A stretch of 64,000 nucleotides of DNA from Streptomyces angustmyceticus (GCF_019933235.1 NZ_CP082945.1:7229501-7293500); one strand, 5' to 3'; counted from the first letter of the stretch, positions 24,863-36,345 are shown. Made by a program: numbers and translations. Notes: generated by a model from the letters alone, not told the origin.

Positions 24863-25777
24863 TCAGCGGTGCCGCAGCACGATGTCGTCGAGCGACCGGA
24901 GCCGCCGCCAGCGCTCCTGCGGGGTGCGGGCGGCGGGCAGCAGATCGGCGGCGGGCAGCGGCCCCAGGTCGAGCGAGGTGAGCTCGGCGACGTCCGTCAC
25001 CGGCACCTGGAACGTCCGGAAGGCGCCCAGCGGCGGCGGTGCCCCCGGGGTCGCACCGGCCAGCGCCCGTTCGGCGTCCCAGATGAGGTCCGGGCTCTGG
25101 TCGAGCACGTAGGCCGTCGCCGCCGGCACGCCGTCCGGCCGCCGGAACGCCGCCACCTTCCAGAAGCGCAGGGGCACTTGGACGCCCCGGTAGGGCGGGT
25201 CCGAGTCGTGCAGCACCGGCCCGGTCAGGACGGCCAGCCGGCGATCGTGCCGGGCGGCGTGGTCGAGCAGGTGCTTCTCCAGTCCCTGCCAGACCTGTCT
25301 GGCCCGGTTGACGACGTCCGCCTGCGGGGCGGCGTTCGGGTAGTGGAAGGTGTCGGCGCGGGCCCGGTCCGCCTCCGCGGCCCCGCCCCACCCGGGCGCG
25401 AGCGGGTGCACCAGCTGACCCTTGTCCAGGGAGTTGTCGCGGTACACGGCGTCGCCTGCCTGGCGGTCCCCGGCCAGCCGCGGATCGCACCGCCAGCCGC
25501 CCTCCGGCGGCACCTCCGCCGCCGGTCCGTCCGCCGGCCGGCGGGCACCGTCGATACAGACCGCTGCGGCCGCGGCCATCCGCCGGTCCGGCCGCAGCAC
25601 CACGGTGAAGTGGGTGTAGGGGAGCACCACCGTCTCCACGGCGGGGTCGACGGGCATCGGCAGCGGTACCGGCACTCCGAGGAACTGCGGGTCATAGCCC
25701 GTACGGCCGGCCAGGGCGGGCCCCGGCGCCGTCCCGGCCAGGGCTCCGGCGGCCCGTGGGGCATCTGAGGGGATCAT
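24863..25777 (-). CDS. DNA/RNA non-specific endonuclease-fold protein with altered catalytic motif
   Basis: 304-residue protein whose layout matches the NUC1/EndoG nuclease family: YDPQFLGVPVPLP (near 28), YTHFTVVLRPDRRMAAAAA (near 54), then the active-site region, then DTFHYPNAAPQ and WQGLEKHLLDHA. Family nucleases have DRGH at the active site, with His as the general base. Here the aligned segment is DKGQ (118-121), so the His is replaced by Gln. The metal-ligand Asn (near 148) is kept. It may be inactive, regulatory, or use another base. ATG 25777 is used; no signal peptide is seen. It converges with the ABC importer. Confidence 0.7.
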   Translation of the reverse strand: MIPSDAPRAAGALAGTAPGPALAGRTGYDPQFLGVPVPLPMPVDPAVETVVLPYTHFTVVLRPDRRMAAAAAVCIDGARRPADGPAAEVPPEGGWRCDPRLAGDRQAGDAVYRDNSLDKGQLVHPLAPGWGGAAEADRARADTFHYPNAAPQADVVNRARQVWQGLEKHLLDHAARHDRRLAVLTGPVLHDSDPPYRGVQVPLRFWKVAAFRRPDGVPAATAYVLDQSPDLIWDAERALAGATPGAPPPLGAFRTFQVPVTDVAELTSLDLGPLPAADLLPAARTPQERWRRLRSLDDIVLRHR

Positions 25778-26000
25778 GCCGTCACCGCTTCCCGGCGCCG
25801 TGGACCGCCGATCGGCGCCCGCGGCGAAGCCACTCGAACAGCCCGGCGGCCCGGCGGGTGGCCGCCCGCGCGGCACATCAGGGGAGGGACGACCGCACGG
25901 GACGCGGCAGTGCCGGACACGACGGACGGGACGCGGCGCCGGGCGCGCGTCCCGTCCAGGGGTATTCACATCCTTCCGCCGTCGGCGGGAACGCGGCCCC

Positions 26001-26192
26001 TCACTCGGAGGGGTAGATGTCTCCGCTGGCCATACCGCTTTCCTGCTCACTCTGGGACCGGAGCCTCAGGGCCTTCTCCTCCAGCCGCTTCCGCTCCTCC
26101 GGGTCGCCCGCGCGTTCCGCGGCCGCCTGCAGTTCCTGGGCCTTGTCGCGCATCTGCTGGATGCGTCCGCGTGATTCTCCTGTTGCACTCAT
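26001..26192 (-). CDS. small hydrophilic DUF6381 family protein
   Basis: 63-residue, highly charged, helical small protein (RIQQMRDKAQELQAAAERAG, DPEERKRLEEKALRL, ending SGDIYPSE). This matches the DUF6381 family of Streptomyces. ATG 26192 has AAGGAC 6 bases upstream. It probably forms a coiled helix; function unknown. It stands alone between the nuclease-fold gene and the repeat membrane protein. Confidence 0.75.
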   Translation of the reverse strand: MSATGESRGRIQQMRDKAQELQAAAERAGDPEERKRLEEKALRLRSQSEQESGMASGDIYPSE

Positions 26193-26476
26193 GATCTGTC
26201 CTTGACCGGAGTATGGAGAGCTGCACATACCAGCGAATCAGGCTCGCCGGACCTTGGCATGTCGAAGAGTCACCCCCGGTGAGGGCGGATGTCCGGCAGT
26301 GACCGGCGGAGCGGACGGGCGGCGCGCCCGGGCGTACCGGCGTGTCTCCACCGTATGGCCCTCCTGAATGGCGGGAGCGCACAAAAGGGACGTTGGCTGA
26401 ACCACAGCACTCTCAACGTCCGCCGAGTGTCAGCGCTTCTGGTGTTTGACGCTCCCCTCGTTCAGTGGAGTCCTCC

Positions 26477-27589
26477 ATGACATCCGAACCAGCACTTTGT
26501 GGGGGCGACGCCGACCTGTCATCGACAGAACCCGGCGAGCATTTTCCGCCCATGACCACCGAGAAGAATTCGGCCCACACCCTTCTGTGGGAGGCAGTCA
26601 CCCACCGGCCCCTGGCGGAAGTCGCCGCCCTGGTGGAACTGCTCAAGCGCAGCGGCGACGTTCCCAACCCCGGCGATGAGGCGCTGCGCATGGCCGTGGT
26701 GTCCCGGCCGGTCAGCGAGGTCGCCGCGCTCTTCGACATGCTGCGGGCCACCCCGCACACCGCCGAGTCGAGCCACGAGGCGCTGCGCGCGGTGGCCGTC
26801 GACCGGCCCGTCGAGGAGGTGGCGCAGCTGATCGAGCTGTTCGACCGTACGCAGGGCGCCGGCTCCGGTCTCCCGGGCATGGCCGATCCCTTCCCGTCCG
26901 GCCCCGACGTCTTCGGCGGACCGGGCGGACCGAGCGGACCTGGCGGTTCCGGCGGTTCCGGCGGCTTCGGTGAGCCGGAACCCACCGCGTCCCTGCACGT
27001 CCTCGACCCCGATGTACGCCCCCTGGACCGCAACGGGCAGCCGATGTCCAGCGCCCAGCGCGAGTCCGTGATGGGCCAGCCGCCCCAGCGTCCGCCCTGG
27101 TCCCAGCGGCCCGCCGGCACCATGCCGCACAGCGCCCCGCCGTGGGCCTCGTCGCCCGAGGCGAGCCCTCAGCCGGGCTACGCGGTCCCCGGCGTGCTGC
27201 GGTCCGTACTGCGCTGGCCCGCCGCCGCGGCCCTGGCCCTGTGCGGCCTGAGCCACCTGCCGGTGCACACCTCGCACCTGCAGGGCGCCCAGGCGGCCGC
27301 CGGCCTCTCGATGGCCATCGCCGTGGTCTACCTGCTGCTGGCCGGCTGGCTGGCGATGCGCGACACGGCCCTGGTCTGGACGGTGAGCGCCGCCGCCGCG
27401 ATGATCATCATCGCCCTGCACGCGCTGTCCCGGGCCGGCGTCCTCGCCCCGCTCGGCAGCGGCCTGGGAGAAGCGGGCATGTGGCCCGAGCTGCTGGCCG
27501 TGGGACTGGCAGTGATCAGCGCCGGACTCGCGGGCGCGGCACTGCTCTACCGACCGCGCCGGGTGGACCCGGCCGCCGCGCGCGCCTGA
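26477..27589 (+). CDS. membrane protein with three N-terminal helical repeats
   Basis: 370-residue protein. Residues about 38-125 hold three copies of a roughly 33-residue repeat (WEAVTHRPLAEVAALVELLK; LRMAVVSRPVSEVAALFDML; LRAVAVDRPVEEVAQLIELF). A Gly/Pro/Ser-rich linker (about 130-235) follows, then four membrane helices (about 243-358). The repeats look like amphipathic helix pairs that could bind a partner in the cytoplasm. ATG 26477 is preceded by GGAG 6 bases upstream. I recognise the layout as Streptomyces-typical but no function. A strong terminator follows. Confidence 0.75.
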   Translation: MTSEPALCGGDADLSSTEPGEHFPPMTTEKNSAHTLLWEAVTHRPLAEVAALVELLKRSGDVPNPGDEALRMAVVSRPVSEVAALFDMLRATPHTAESSHEALRAVAVDRPVEEVAQLIELFDRTQGAGSGLPGMADPFPSGPDVFGGPGGPSGPGGSGGSGGFGEPEPTASLHVLDPDVRPLDRNGQPMSSAQRESVMGQPPQRPPWSQRPAGTMPHSAPPWASSPEASPQPGYAVPGVLRSVLRWPAAAALALCGLSHLPVHTSHLQGAQAAAGLSMAIAVVYLLLAGWLAMRDTALVWTVSAAAAMIIIALHALSRAGVLAPLGSGLGEAGMWPELLAVGLAVISAGLAGAALLYRPRRVDPAAARA

Positions 27590-27605
27590 CGGACGGCGGC
27601 GCACC

Positions 27606-27665
27606 GGCCGCCAAGGGCGCGGGCCGAGACCCAGGTCAGGGTCTCGGCCCGCGCCCTTGGCGGCC
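27606..27665. terminator. very long perfect hairpin terminator
   Basis: 27-base arms (27606-27632 and 27639-27665) pair without mismatch around the 6-base loop AGGTCA. It lies between two convergent genes and should stop transcription from both sides. Confidence 0.85.
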
Positions 27666-27768
27666 GTCGGCACGCGGGGGAGGGGAGTGGCGGCCGACGG
27701 GTGCCGGAGGGGCCGGAGACTGCCGCACGGCCCCGGGAGCCCGCGGCGGGGCGGGGCCCGCCCGTCGC

Positions 27769-28243
27769 TCATTCCTTGGACGAATACCGGTGCAGGATCC
27801 AGGCGGGCAGCGCGAACCAGCAGACCATGAACCAGGCGACCATCCCCGCGACGACCCAGGGCACGGCCGAGTCGTGCAGGGCGATGCGCAGGATCAGCAG
27901 CAGCGCGGAGGCGACCGTGGCCAGCAGCAGGACGATCCCGAGCAGGGCCAGGCGCGAGGCCCACAGCACCGTCTCCGGCTTCAGCCGGTGCCCGGCGACC
28001 AGCCGGTGGAAGGTCACCGTGCCGATCAGCGCGCCGGTCGTGGCCGCCCCCAGCAGGACCGTCACCACGTAGATGGTCTTGTCGGTCGTCGGGAGCGTGG
28101 CGAAGCGCGGGGTGAAGACGACGGTCAGCAGGAAGGCGAAGAGGATCTGCACCCCGGTCTGGATGACCCGGACCTCCTGCAGAAGTTCGTTCCACCGCCG
28201 GTCGGCCCGCTCCTCCGGCGTCTCGTGGCGCCCCCGGGACGTG

Positions 28244-28266
<23 letters not shown>
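27769..28266 (-). CDS. DUF6328 family membrane protein
   Basis: 165-residue protein. The cytoplasmic N-terminus contains TPEERADRRWNELLQEVRV and QTGVQILFAFLLTVVFTPRF, the hallmark of DUF6328. About four membrane helices follow. GTG 28266 lies inside the 3' end of the ClpC-like gene (23-base overlap), so the two are probably co-transcribed. Function unknown; the family is common in actinobacteria. Confidence 0.78.
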
Positions 28267-30820
<2,554 letters not shown>

Positions 30821-31143
30821 GTGCGTCCGTTCCGCTGCCACGGCGGTACCGCGACATGCTGCCTTGTCGGGTTCCTTGTGCTGTTGGCTCGTGCTCCCGC
30901 CCGGCGGGTGCCCGGGCGATGCGACGCCACACGTCACACACGGCCCCACTGCTTCAGGATCAGGGCCCGCCACCCCATCCGCACCCGGGCGGGCCGCGGC
31001 GGGCGCCCGGCGCCGCGCCCGGTTCGCACCTGTCGCGGGCGAGGCGCGCCCGGTGCGCCGTATGGCGCTCCCGGCTGGCGCGGGCGCCCGGGAAACACTT
31101 GGCTCACACTCGGAGGGGGGCAGGTGTTCGGAGGGACGCGCGG
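30821..31143. other. 323-base divergent intergenic region
   Basis: Lies between the ClpC-like gene (left) and the phosphatase gene (right). It is GC-rich with several runs of GGGCGCCCGG-type self-complementary sequence around 31000-31090. No ORF with coding bias, and no recognisable heat-shock operator, was found. It must hold both promoters. Confidence 0.5.
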
Positions 31144-32337
31144 ATGCCCGTGGAGAGTGTTCCGGCCGGTGACGGCGAATACCTGCTGCAGGAATTCCTG
31201 ACGGCCGTCCACACCGCGCCACCGTCCCGCTTCCCCGCCCTGGTCGAGCGCTACGCCGCCCGGATCGGCCTGCGCCGGGTGACCGTCTACCTCGTGGACC
31301 TCCAGCAGCGCCAGTTGACGCCCCTCTCCGGCGGGGAACGGCTCCCGGTGGACGCGTCGTGGGCGGGCTGGGCCTACCGCACGCTGGGGCTCCGCGTCGA
31401 GGAGAGCGCCGCCGGCCCGCTGATCGTCTGGCTGCCGCTGGTCGACGGCGCGGACCGGCTGGGGGTGGTGGGGATATGCGTCGACGCCCTGGACGGCGCC
31501 CTGCTGCGCCGCTGCCGGACGCTGGTGGCGATCCTGTCCATGGCGATCTCCTCGCAGCGGGGCGTCAGCGACCACCTGGTGCAGCAGACCCGTACGGACA
31601 CCATGACGCTGCCCGCCGAGCTGGTCCGCTCCCTGCTGCCGCCGCGGACCGTCGGCAGCGCCCGCGCGGTGTCCACCGCCGTCCTGGAACCCGCCTACGA
31701 GCTGGGCGGGGACGCCTTCGACCACGCGCTGACGGAGTCGACGCTGCACGCGGTGATCCTCGACGCGATGGGGCACAACCTGGCCTCGGGGCTCACCACG
31801 TCGATCGCCATGGCCGGCTGCCGCAGCGCACGGCGGATGGGCGCCGCCCTGCCCGACCTCGTCCGGACCGTGGACGCGGTGCTCGCCGAGTGGCTGCCCG
31901 AGCAGTTCTGCACCGGCATCGCCGCCCGGCTGGACCTCCTCAGCGGGGTGCTGACCTGGTGCAACTGCGGCCATCCGCCGCCCCTGTTGATCCGTGGCCA
32001 CCAGGTCCACAAGGCGCTGGAGCGCCCCGGCGAGCCTCCGATGGGCATGCCCGCCACGCTCGCCGACGCCCCGCGCACGGTCCACCGCGAGGCCCTGGAG
32101 CCGGGCGACCGGGTGCTGCTCTACACCGACGGGGTCACCGAGGCCCGAACGGCCGGCGGCGGCCGCTTCGGCCTGGCGGGCTTCACCGACTCCATCATCC
32201 GGGCCATCGCGGCCGGCGAGCTGCCCTCGGAGGCGCTCCGCCAGCTGATCCACGCCATCCTGGAGGGCCGGCAGCAGCGGCTGAGCGACGACGCCACGAT
32301 CCTGCTCGTCGAGTGGCGGCCACCGGGCACGCGGTGA
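31144..32337 (+). CDS. PP2C-type (SpoIIE family) serine/threonine phosphatase
   Basis: 397-residue protein. The N-terminal half (about 1-150) looks like a GAF-type sensor domain. The C-terminal SpoIIE phosphatase domain (about 165-395) has metal-binding acidic residues in YELGGDAFDHAL, ILDAMGHN, LLYTDGVTEAR and LSDDATILLVEW. Such proteins dephosphorylate anti-anti-sigma factors to control alternative sigma factors. No cognate kinase or antagonist is next to it. ATG 31144 follows GGAGGG with 8 bases spacing. Confidence 0.88.
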   Translation: MPVESVPAGDGEYLLQEFLTAVHTAPPSRFPALVERYAARIGLRRVTVYLVDLQQRQLTPLSGGERLPVDASWAGWAYRTLGLRVEESAAGPLIVWLPLVDGADRLGVVGICVDALDGALLRRCRTLVAILSMAISSQRGVSDHLVQQTRTDTMTLPAELVRSLLPPRTVGSARAVSTAVLEPAYELGGDAFDHALTESTLHAVILDAMGHNLASGLTTSIAMAGCRSARRMGAALPDLVRTVDAVLAEWLPEQFCTGIAARLDLLSGVLTWCNCGHPPPLLIRGHQVHKALERPGEPPMGMPATLADAPRTVHREALEPGDRVLLYTDGVTEARTAGGGRFGLAGFTDSIIRAIAAGELPSEALRQLIHAILEGRQQRLSDDATILLVEWRPPGTR

Positions 32338-32388
32338 GCCGGCCGGCGGCTGCCCTACGCCCCGTCCGGCAGCGCCCCCGGGCGCCGT

Positions 32389-34620
32389 TCACATCTCCTT
32401 GCGGATCCGGTTCAGGTCGGCGGTGAGCGCGTCGAGCCAGATCACCGAGTCGACGAGCAGCGCGGCCGAGAGCGCGCGGGCCGCCCGGTCCGGGCTGTGG
32501 CGCGGCACGGCCGGGGCCACCGCCAGCAGCGCGCGGATGTCCAGCGGCCGGGCGTCCTCGCGGGGCACCGCGCTGTCCGTCCGCAGCTGCCGGGCGAGCG
32601 AGCGGTAGTCGGCCGCCGTCCGGTCGGCCGCGCGGCGCAGCCAGGCGGCGACCTCCCGCGAGGCGATCCGGCCCGGCCGGCCGGGCAGCAGCCGCTCACC
32701 GCGCCGCGCGTCCGACCCGGCGACCAGCACCGACGGCCAGTCCGGCTGTCCGGCGCTCTCGTCCCGCAGTTCGCAGTGGTACTGGGCCAGGCTCTCCCGC
32801 GCGAGGACGAGGGCCCGGTTGATCGCCACGCAGTCGGCGCCGCCGGTGTGGTCGACGACCCGGGTGGTGGTGTACCCGATGGCGTCGGCGACGGCCGAGC
32901 ACAGGCCGGCCATGCTGCGGCGCACCTCGCGGCCCGCGCCCCGTGGCCAGGCCACCAGCCCGCAGGCCAGCCCGATGAGGCTGCCGACCAGCACGTCCAC
33001 CAGCCGGACCGGGGCCAGTTGCCAGGTGACGGGGGAGACCTGCGCGAACAGCGTGGCCACCACCAGCGTGAACCCGCCCTGCGCCCAGGCCAGCCCGCGC
33101 AGCGGCCCCGCGATGAACGCCACCAGCATCACCACCGGCAGCACGACCGCGTAGACCGTGTCCCGGTCGTGCACCAGCACCAGCAGCCCGCCGGCCAGCA
33201 CCGCGCCGACCAGCGTGCCGAGCAGCGCCTGCCGGACCGCGGACCAGGTCTCCAGGCTGGTGGTCCGGGTGAGGGTGAGCGTCGCCAGCAGCACCCAGAA
33301 GCCGTGCTGCAGGTCGAGGAGCCCGGCGACGGCCCGCGCGGTGGCCAGGCCGAGCGCGAACCGGCAGGCGTTCTGGAAGATCACCGAACGGGGGGTGAGG
33401 TGCGTGGTCAGCCGCTGCCACCACAGCTGGTGGGCGCGCGCCCGCGCATAGGCGAAGCCCTGCCCGGCGGGGCTGTTCTCGACGGACCGGTCGCCCAGCA
33501 CCAGCCGGGTGGCCAGGGCGAGCACGACGGCGCAGTCCGCGGCCTGCACCACCTGGGAGCGGCGGCGCAGGTAGACCAGCCGGTCGTCGGTGCTCAACCG
33601 CTCCAGGGTGTCCACGGCCCGGTCGGCCCGTACGGGCGCCAGTTCGCTCTGCAGGACGGCGGAGGACGGCCCCTCGCCGGGCCGCAGCCGCTTGCCCCGC
33701 CGCAGCGCCCGCGCCGCCGCGCGCGCGGTGTCGCTGATGCCCTCCAGCAGCGCCACGGTCTCCGGGTGGTAGGCGTACCGCGGCCCGACCGAGGTGTGCA
33801 GGGCCTCCAGCCGGGCCAGCAGGGTGCGCACCGCCTCCGTGGCGTGCGCCATGGCCTTGTGGGCGAGGGTGGGGGAGGCGGGCAGGTCGGCCGGCGGCAC
33901 GCGCGACGGACGCAGGGCGTCCCCGGTCTCCCGCGCCCGGGCGTACGCCTTCACGGGGGGCGGGCCGCCGTGGTGGTCGGCCAGCCGCGCGGCGGCGTCC
34001 GCGGCGTCGGCCAGCAGCCGGCGGAAGGACGGGGTGTCCGGTTCGGGCACCAGGAAGCGCTGGGCCAGCGCCAGCAGGACCGCGCCCAGCAGGAAGCCGG
34101 ACAGCCGCTGGCCCAGCGTCTCCGGGGCGTAGGGCGGGAAGCACGGCAGGATGTAGAGCAGTTGCATCCCGGGGGCGGCCCCGGCGATCCGGGGCCCGGT
34201 GGTGCCCGCGTACGCCACGACGAACCCGATGACCAGCATGCCGAGGACGGCGGCCCAGGTCTGCACGGCGAGCAGTGTGCCCAGCGTGATGAGCACCAGC
34301 CCGGCGGGGACCGCCGTGAGCACGGTCGCGGCGCGCTGGCGTCCGGACCCCGGGATACGGGCGAGCACGCCGAGCGACACCACGGTGAACGTGGCGTAGA
34401 CCGACATGACGGTCAGTCCGAGCCCGTAGCGGCAGAGGTAGAAGGCCACGCACGAGGCCACGGTGACCCGGACCGCGTTGCCGACCACGGAGCGGTGCCC
34501 GCGCAGCCCGTGCCGGGCGTGCTCCACCAGGTAGCGCGCCCGGCGCAGCACCGCCCCGGCGGGTCCGCCGGCCGGCTGCCGCGGCCCGGACCGCGGGGTG
34601 GTTCCCTCTGGCGGGCTCAC
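32389..34620 (-). CDS. FUSC family membrane transporter (aromatic acid exporter-like)
   Basis: 743-residue protein with two blocks of membrane helices (about 45-190 and 430-570). Each is followed by a long cytoplasmic helical region, the duplicated FUSC/YccS/AaeB layout. The second block holds FWVLLATLTLTRTTSLETW and QALLGTLVGAVLAGG, the usual FUSC motif. GTG 34620 is used (VSPPEGTTPRSG...), although its ribosome site is poor; a downstream GTG near 34552 is an alternative. It is divergent from a PadR regulator that may repress it. Probable efflux of aromatic acids or related anions. Confidence 0.8.
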   Translation of the reverse strand: MSPPEGTTPRSGPRQPAGGPAGAVLRRARYLVEHARHGLRGHRSVVGNAVRVTVASCVAFYLCRYGLGLTVMSVYATFTVVSLGVLARIPGSGRQRAATVLTAVPAGLVLITLGTLLAVQTWAAVLGMLVIGFVVAYAGTTGPRIAGAAPGMQLLYILPCFPPYAPETLGQRLSGFLLGAVLLALAQRFLVPEPDTPSFRRLLADAADAAARLADHHGGPPPVKAYARARETGDALRPSRVPPADLPASPTLAHKAMAHATEAVRTLLARLEALHTSVGPRYAYHPETVALLEGISDTARAAARALRRGKRLRPGEGPSSAVLQSELAPVRADRAVDTLERLSTDDRLVYLRRRSQVVQAADCAVVLALATRLVLGDRSVENSPAGQGFAYARARAHQLWWQRLTTHLTPRSVIFQNACRFALGLATARAVAGLLDLQHGFWVLLATLTLTRTTSLETWSAVRQALLGTLVGAVLAGGLLVLVHDRDTVYAVVLPVVMLVAFIAGPLRGLAWAQGGFTLVVATLFAQVSPVTWQLAPVRLVDVLVGSLIGLACGLVAWPRGAGREVRRSMAGLCSAVADAIGYTTTRVVDHTGGADCVAINRALVLARESLAQYHCELRDESAGQPDWPSVLVAGSDARRGERLLPGRPGRIASREVAAWLRRAADRTAADYRSLARQLRTDSAVPREDARPLDIRALLAVAPAVPRHSPDRAARALSAALLVDSVIWLDALTADLNRIRKEM

Positions 34621-34865
34621 CTTTCCACTATTGGCCAGCGGGTCCCGGTCCGCACCGCGCGGCGGGCGGGAACGGCCGCCGGGCGTCCCCCGAGGACGGC
34701 ACGGCGGCGCGCCCCGGACCGGCCGGGGAGGCGCGGGACACGCGGGGACTCGGCACCCGAACACCTCCTGCGCGGCGGCGGGACACCGGGAATCCGGGCG
34801 CGGGGGAAGGGAGTTGACGAGGCGCCGGTCGGGCGGGCGCGGAGGCGGACCGTACACTGCGGAAC

Positions 34866-35471
34866 GTGACGGAGAAGAAGGCGGGCGCCGTGAGCGCCGG
34901 CGACGCGGAGCGACCCGCGCTGCCGGCCACCGGTTGGGCGGTGCTGGGCCTGCTCTCCTTCGGTGAGGAGCTGTCCGGCTACGACCTGAAGAAGTGGTCG
35001 GACTGGTCGCTGCGCTTCTTCTACTGGAGCCCGTCCTTCAGCCAGATCTACGGCGAGCTCAAGCGCCTGGAGAAGGTCGGGTACGTCAGCTCCCGGATGG
35101 TCGCCCAGGAGACCGGCAACCGCGACAAGCGGGTCTATGTGATCACCGACGCGGGGATGGCGGCGGTCCGGCACTGGGCGCGCGAGGCGCCGGTGGAGCC
35201 CCCCGTCCTCAAGCACGGCGTGATGCTGCGGCTGTGGCTCGGCCATCTGCTGGAGGCCGAGCAGATGCGTGAGGTGCTGGGCCGGCACCGGGAGTACGCG
35301 GAGACGATGCGACAGCGAGCCGAGCACGACGCCCGGGACGCCCCGTCTGACGACGCCTCCGCCTACCCCGCGCTCGTCCTGAAGTGGTCGGAGCGGCACT
35401 ACGCCTCCGAGCGCGATCTGGCCGACGCGATGCTGGCCGACCTGGAGGAGCTGGACCGCAGGCGCCGGTAG
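34866..35471 (+). CDS. PadR family transcriptional regulator
   Basis: 201-residue regulator. The PadR winged helix (about 24-100) reads WAVLGLLSFGEELSGYDLKKW, then FSQIYGELKRLEKVGYV and RVYVITDAGMAAVRHW. A C-terminal helical Vir_act_alpha-type dimerisation domain (about 110-195) follows. GTG 34866 is the longest start; GTG 34890 with an upstream AGAAGG is possible. It is divergent from the FUSC transporter gene with 245 bases between. PadR proteins often respond to phenolic acids, which fits an efflux partner. Confidence 0.85.
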   Translation: MTEKKAGAVSAGDAERPALPATGWAVLGLLSFGEELSGYDLKKWSDWSLRFFYWSPSFSQIYGELKRLEKVGYVSSRMVAQETGNRDKRVYVITDAGMAAVRHWAREAPVEPPVLKHGVMLRLWLGHLLEAEQMREVLGRHREYAETMRQRAEHDARDAPSDDASAYPALVLKWSERHYASERDLADAMLADLEELDRRRR

Positions 35472-36098
35472 GGGACGGGGGTTCTCGCGGGCGGCTCGAA
35501 GGGGCCGGCCGGTCGGCCTCCGGCGGGCCGGAACCGGGCTTCACGGACGGCCCGGAGAACCCAGCGAATGGTTTATAGCGGCGATACAGGGCAATACGGC
35601 CTTGGAATCTGAGGTCCGTTACGCGGCTTTTGCGCGTTAAGCGCTAACTATGCATGACACTCACGCCACTTTTCCCGCTCCTCGATCGCCAACTGAGTGG
35701 CACTCAGTGTCATTTCAGCGAAGGGTGAGTGATTCGCGGGCTGGGGATGGTCGCTCTGAGCTGGATTAGACCATGGAAATCAAGGTTCTCCGGGGAATTC
35801 CTGTCCGTCAGATCCCTATTTCTTACGCTTTGGCTTAAGTGAGGCAAGCGCCACACTTCCGATCGAGGCACGCAGTGACCCTCGGCGCCCTGAACAGCGG
35901 ATTTGCGTGATCAACTTCCGTTTTGGCCGGTTTGCCGCACGGTAGTGCCGTCCGCACGCGGTGTAGCGGTCGGGATAAGCTCTGCGAAACCTTCGGGTCG
36001 TTCGTGCTCAGTCAGCTGGGGGCGCGAACGCCTTCACGGTGCGGGACCGGTTCCCGTGTGACTGCCGCCCCGACGGGGGTGGGGGGAAGGAGACGGTC
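35472..36098. other. 627-base AT-richer intergenic region with inverted repeats
   Basis: From about 35572 the base composition drops well below the rest of the window and no coding frame fits. It contains TTAAGCGCTAA near 35636, the inverted repeats listed separately, a further TGAGTG copy near 35725, and a long stretch without gene structure up to the small ORF. It could be a promoter-rich regulatory region or an integration remnant. Confidence 0.5.
35692..35708. promoter_or_regulatory. perfect 8-1-8 palindrome ACTGAGTG-G-CACTCAGT
   Basis: Operator-like palindrome of TetR-site size. It is nested between ATGACACT (35654-35661) and AGTGTCAT (35706-35713), also complementary, giving several TGAGTG half-sites. 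It differs from CIRCE in orientation and spacing. The binding protein is unknown. Confidence 0.5.
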
Positions 36099-36239
36099 TT
36101 GAAGATCCTCTTGAGGAGCATTCGGGACCGTTGGAAGGAGCGCTGGTCTCCCGAGATCACCGCGCCGCGGGTGTCGGCATGCGTTGCCGTGGTCATGCTC
36201 GCGCTCGCGGTGGCCGACCGGGTGAGCAAGCTGCTCTGA
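36099..36239 (+). CDS. small hydrophobic peptide (46 aa), unknown
   Basis: TTG start at 36099 with GGAAGGAG about 6 bases upstream. The peptide has a basic amphipathic first half (LKILLRSIRDRWKERW) and a membrane-like second half (ACVAVVMLALAVADRV). The ribosome site, basic-then-hydrophobic layout and immediate downstream hairpin support a real small gene. Similar size and charge occur in small membrane regulators and toxins, but no family is recognised. Confidence 0.45.
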   Translation: MKILLRSIRDRWKERWSPEITAPRVSACVAVVMLALAVADRVSKLL

Positions 36240-36242
36240 CGA

Positions 36243-36280
36243 CGAAAGACCCCAGCTGAGGGATCAGCCAGGGCCTTTCG
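36243..36280 (+). terminator. hairpin after the small ORF
   Basis: CGAAAG-A-CCC pairs with GGG-C-CTTTCG (one A.C mismatch), with inner stem CTGA/TCAG around a GGGA tetraloop. It begins 4 bases after the stop codon, a terminator-like position. Confidence 0.55.
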
Positions 36281-36289
36281 ACAACGGTG

Positions 36290-36345
36290 CGAGGGGTTCC
36301 GCTGACTTCCTCCCGAGCTGCAACTCGGGAGAGCGGGGCCCCTCG
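36290..36345 (+). ncRNA. nested three-stem hairpin, candidate structured RNA or terminator
   Basis: Stems CGAGGGG/CCCCTCG (36290-36296 with 36339-36345), CCGCT/AGCGG (36299-36303 with 36332-36336) and CTCCCGAG/CTCGGGAG (36310-36317 with 36324-36331) stack into one 20-pair hairpin with a small asymmetric loop (CTGCAA apical). It is more elaborate than nearby terminators. No known RNA family is recognised. Confidence 0.4.

Noticed and set aside
30821..31143. Search for HspR (HAIR) or CIRCE heat-shock sites before the ClpC-like gene
   Set aside because: No CTTGAGT-N7-ACTCAAG or CIRCE-like repeat was found.
35692..35708. Palindrome considered as a CIRCE (HrcA) element
   Set aside because: CIRCE is GCACTC-N9-GAGTGC; here the half-sites are in the opposite order with a one-base spacer, and no chaperone gene follows.
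36290..36345. Nested hairpin considered as a tRNA or known riboswitch
   Set aside because: No anticodon-arm geometry, no CCA-stem pattern, and no riboswitch core that I recognise.
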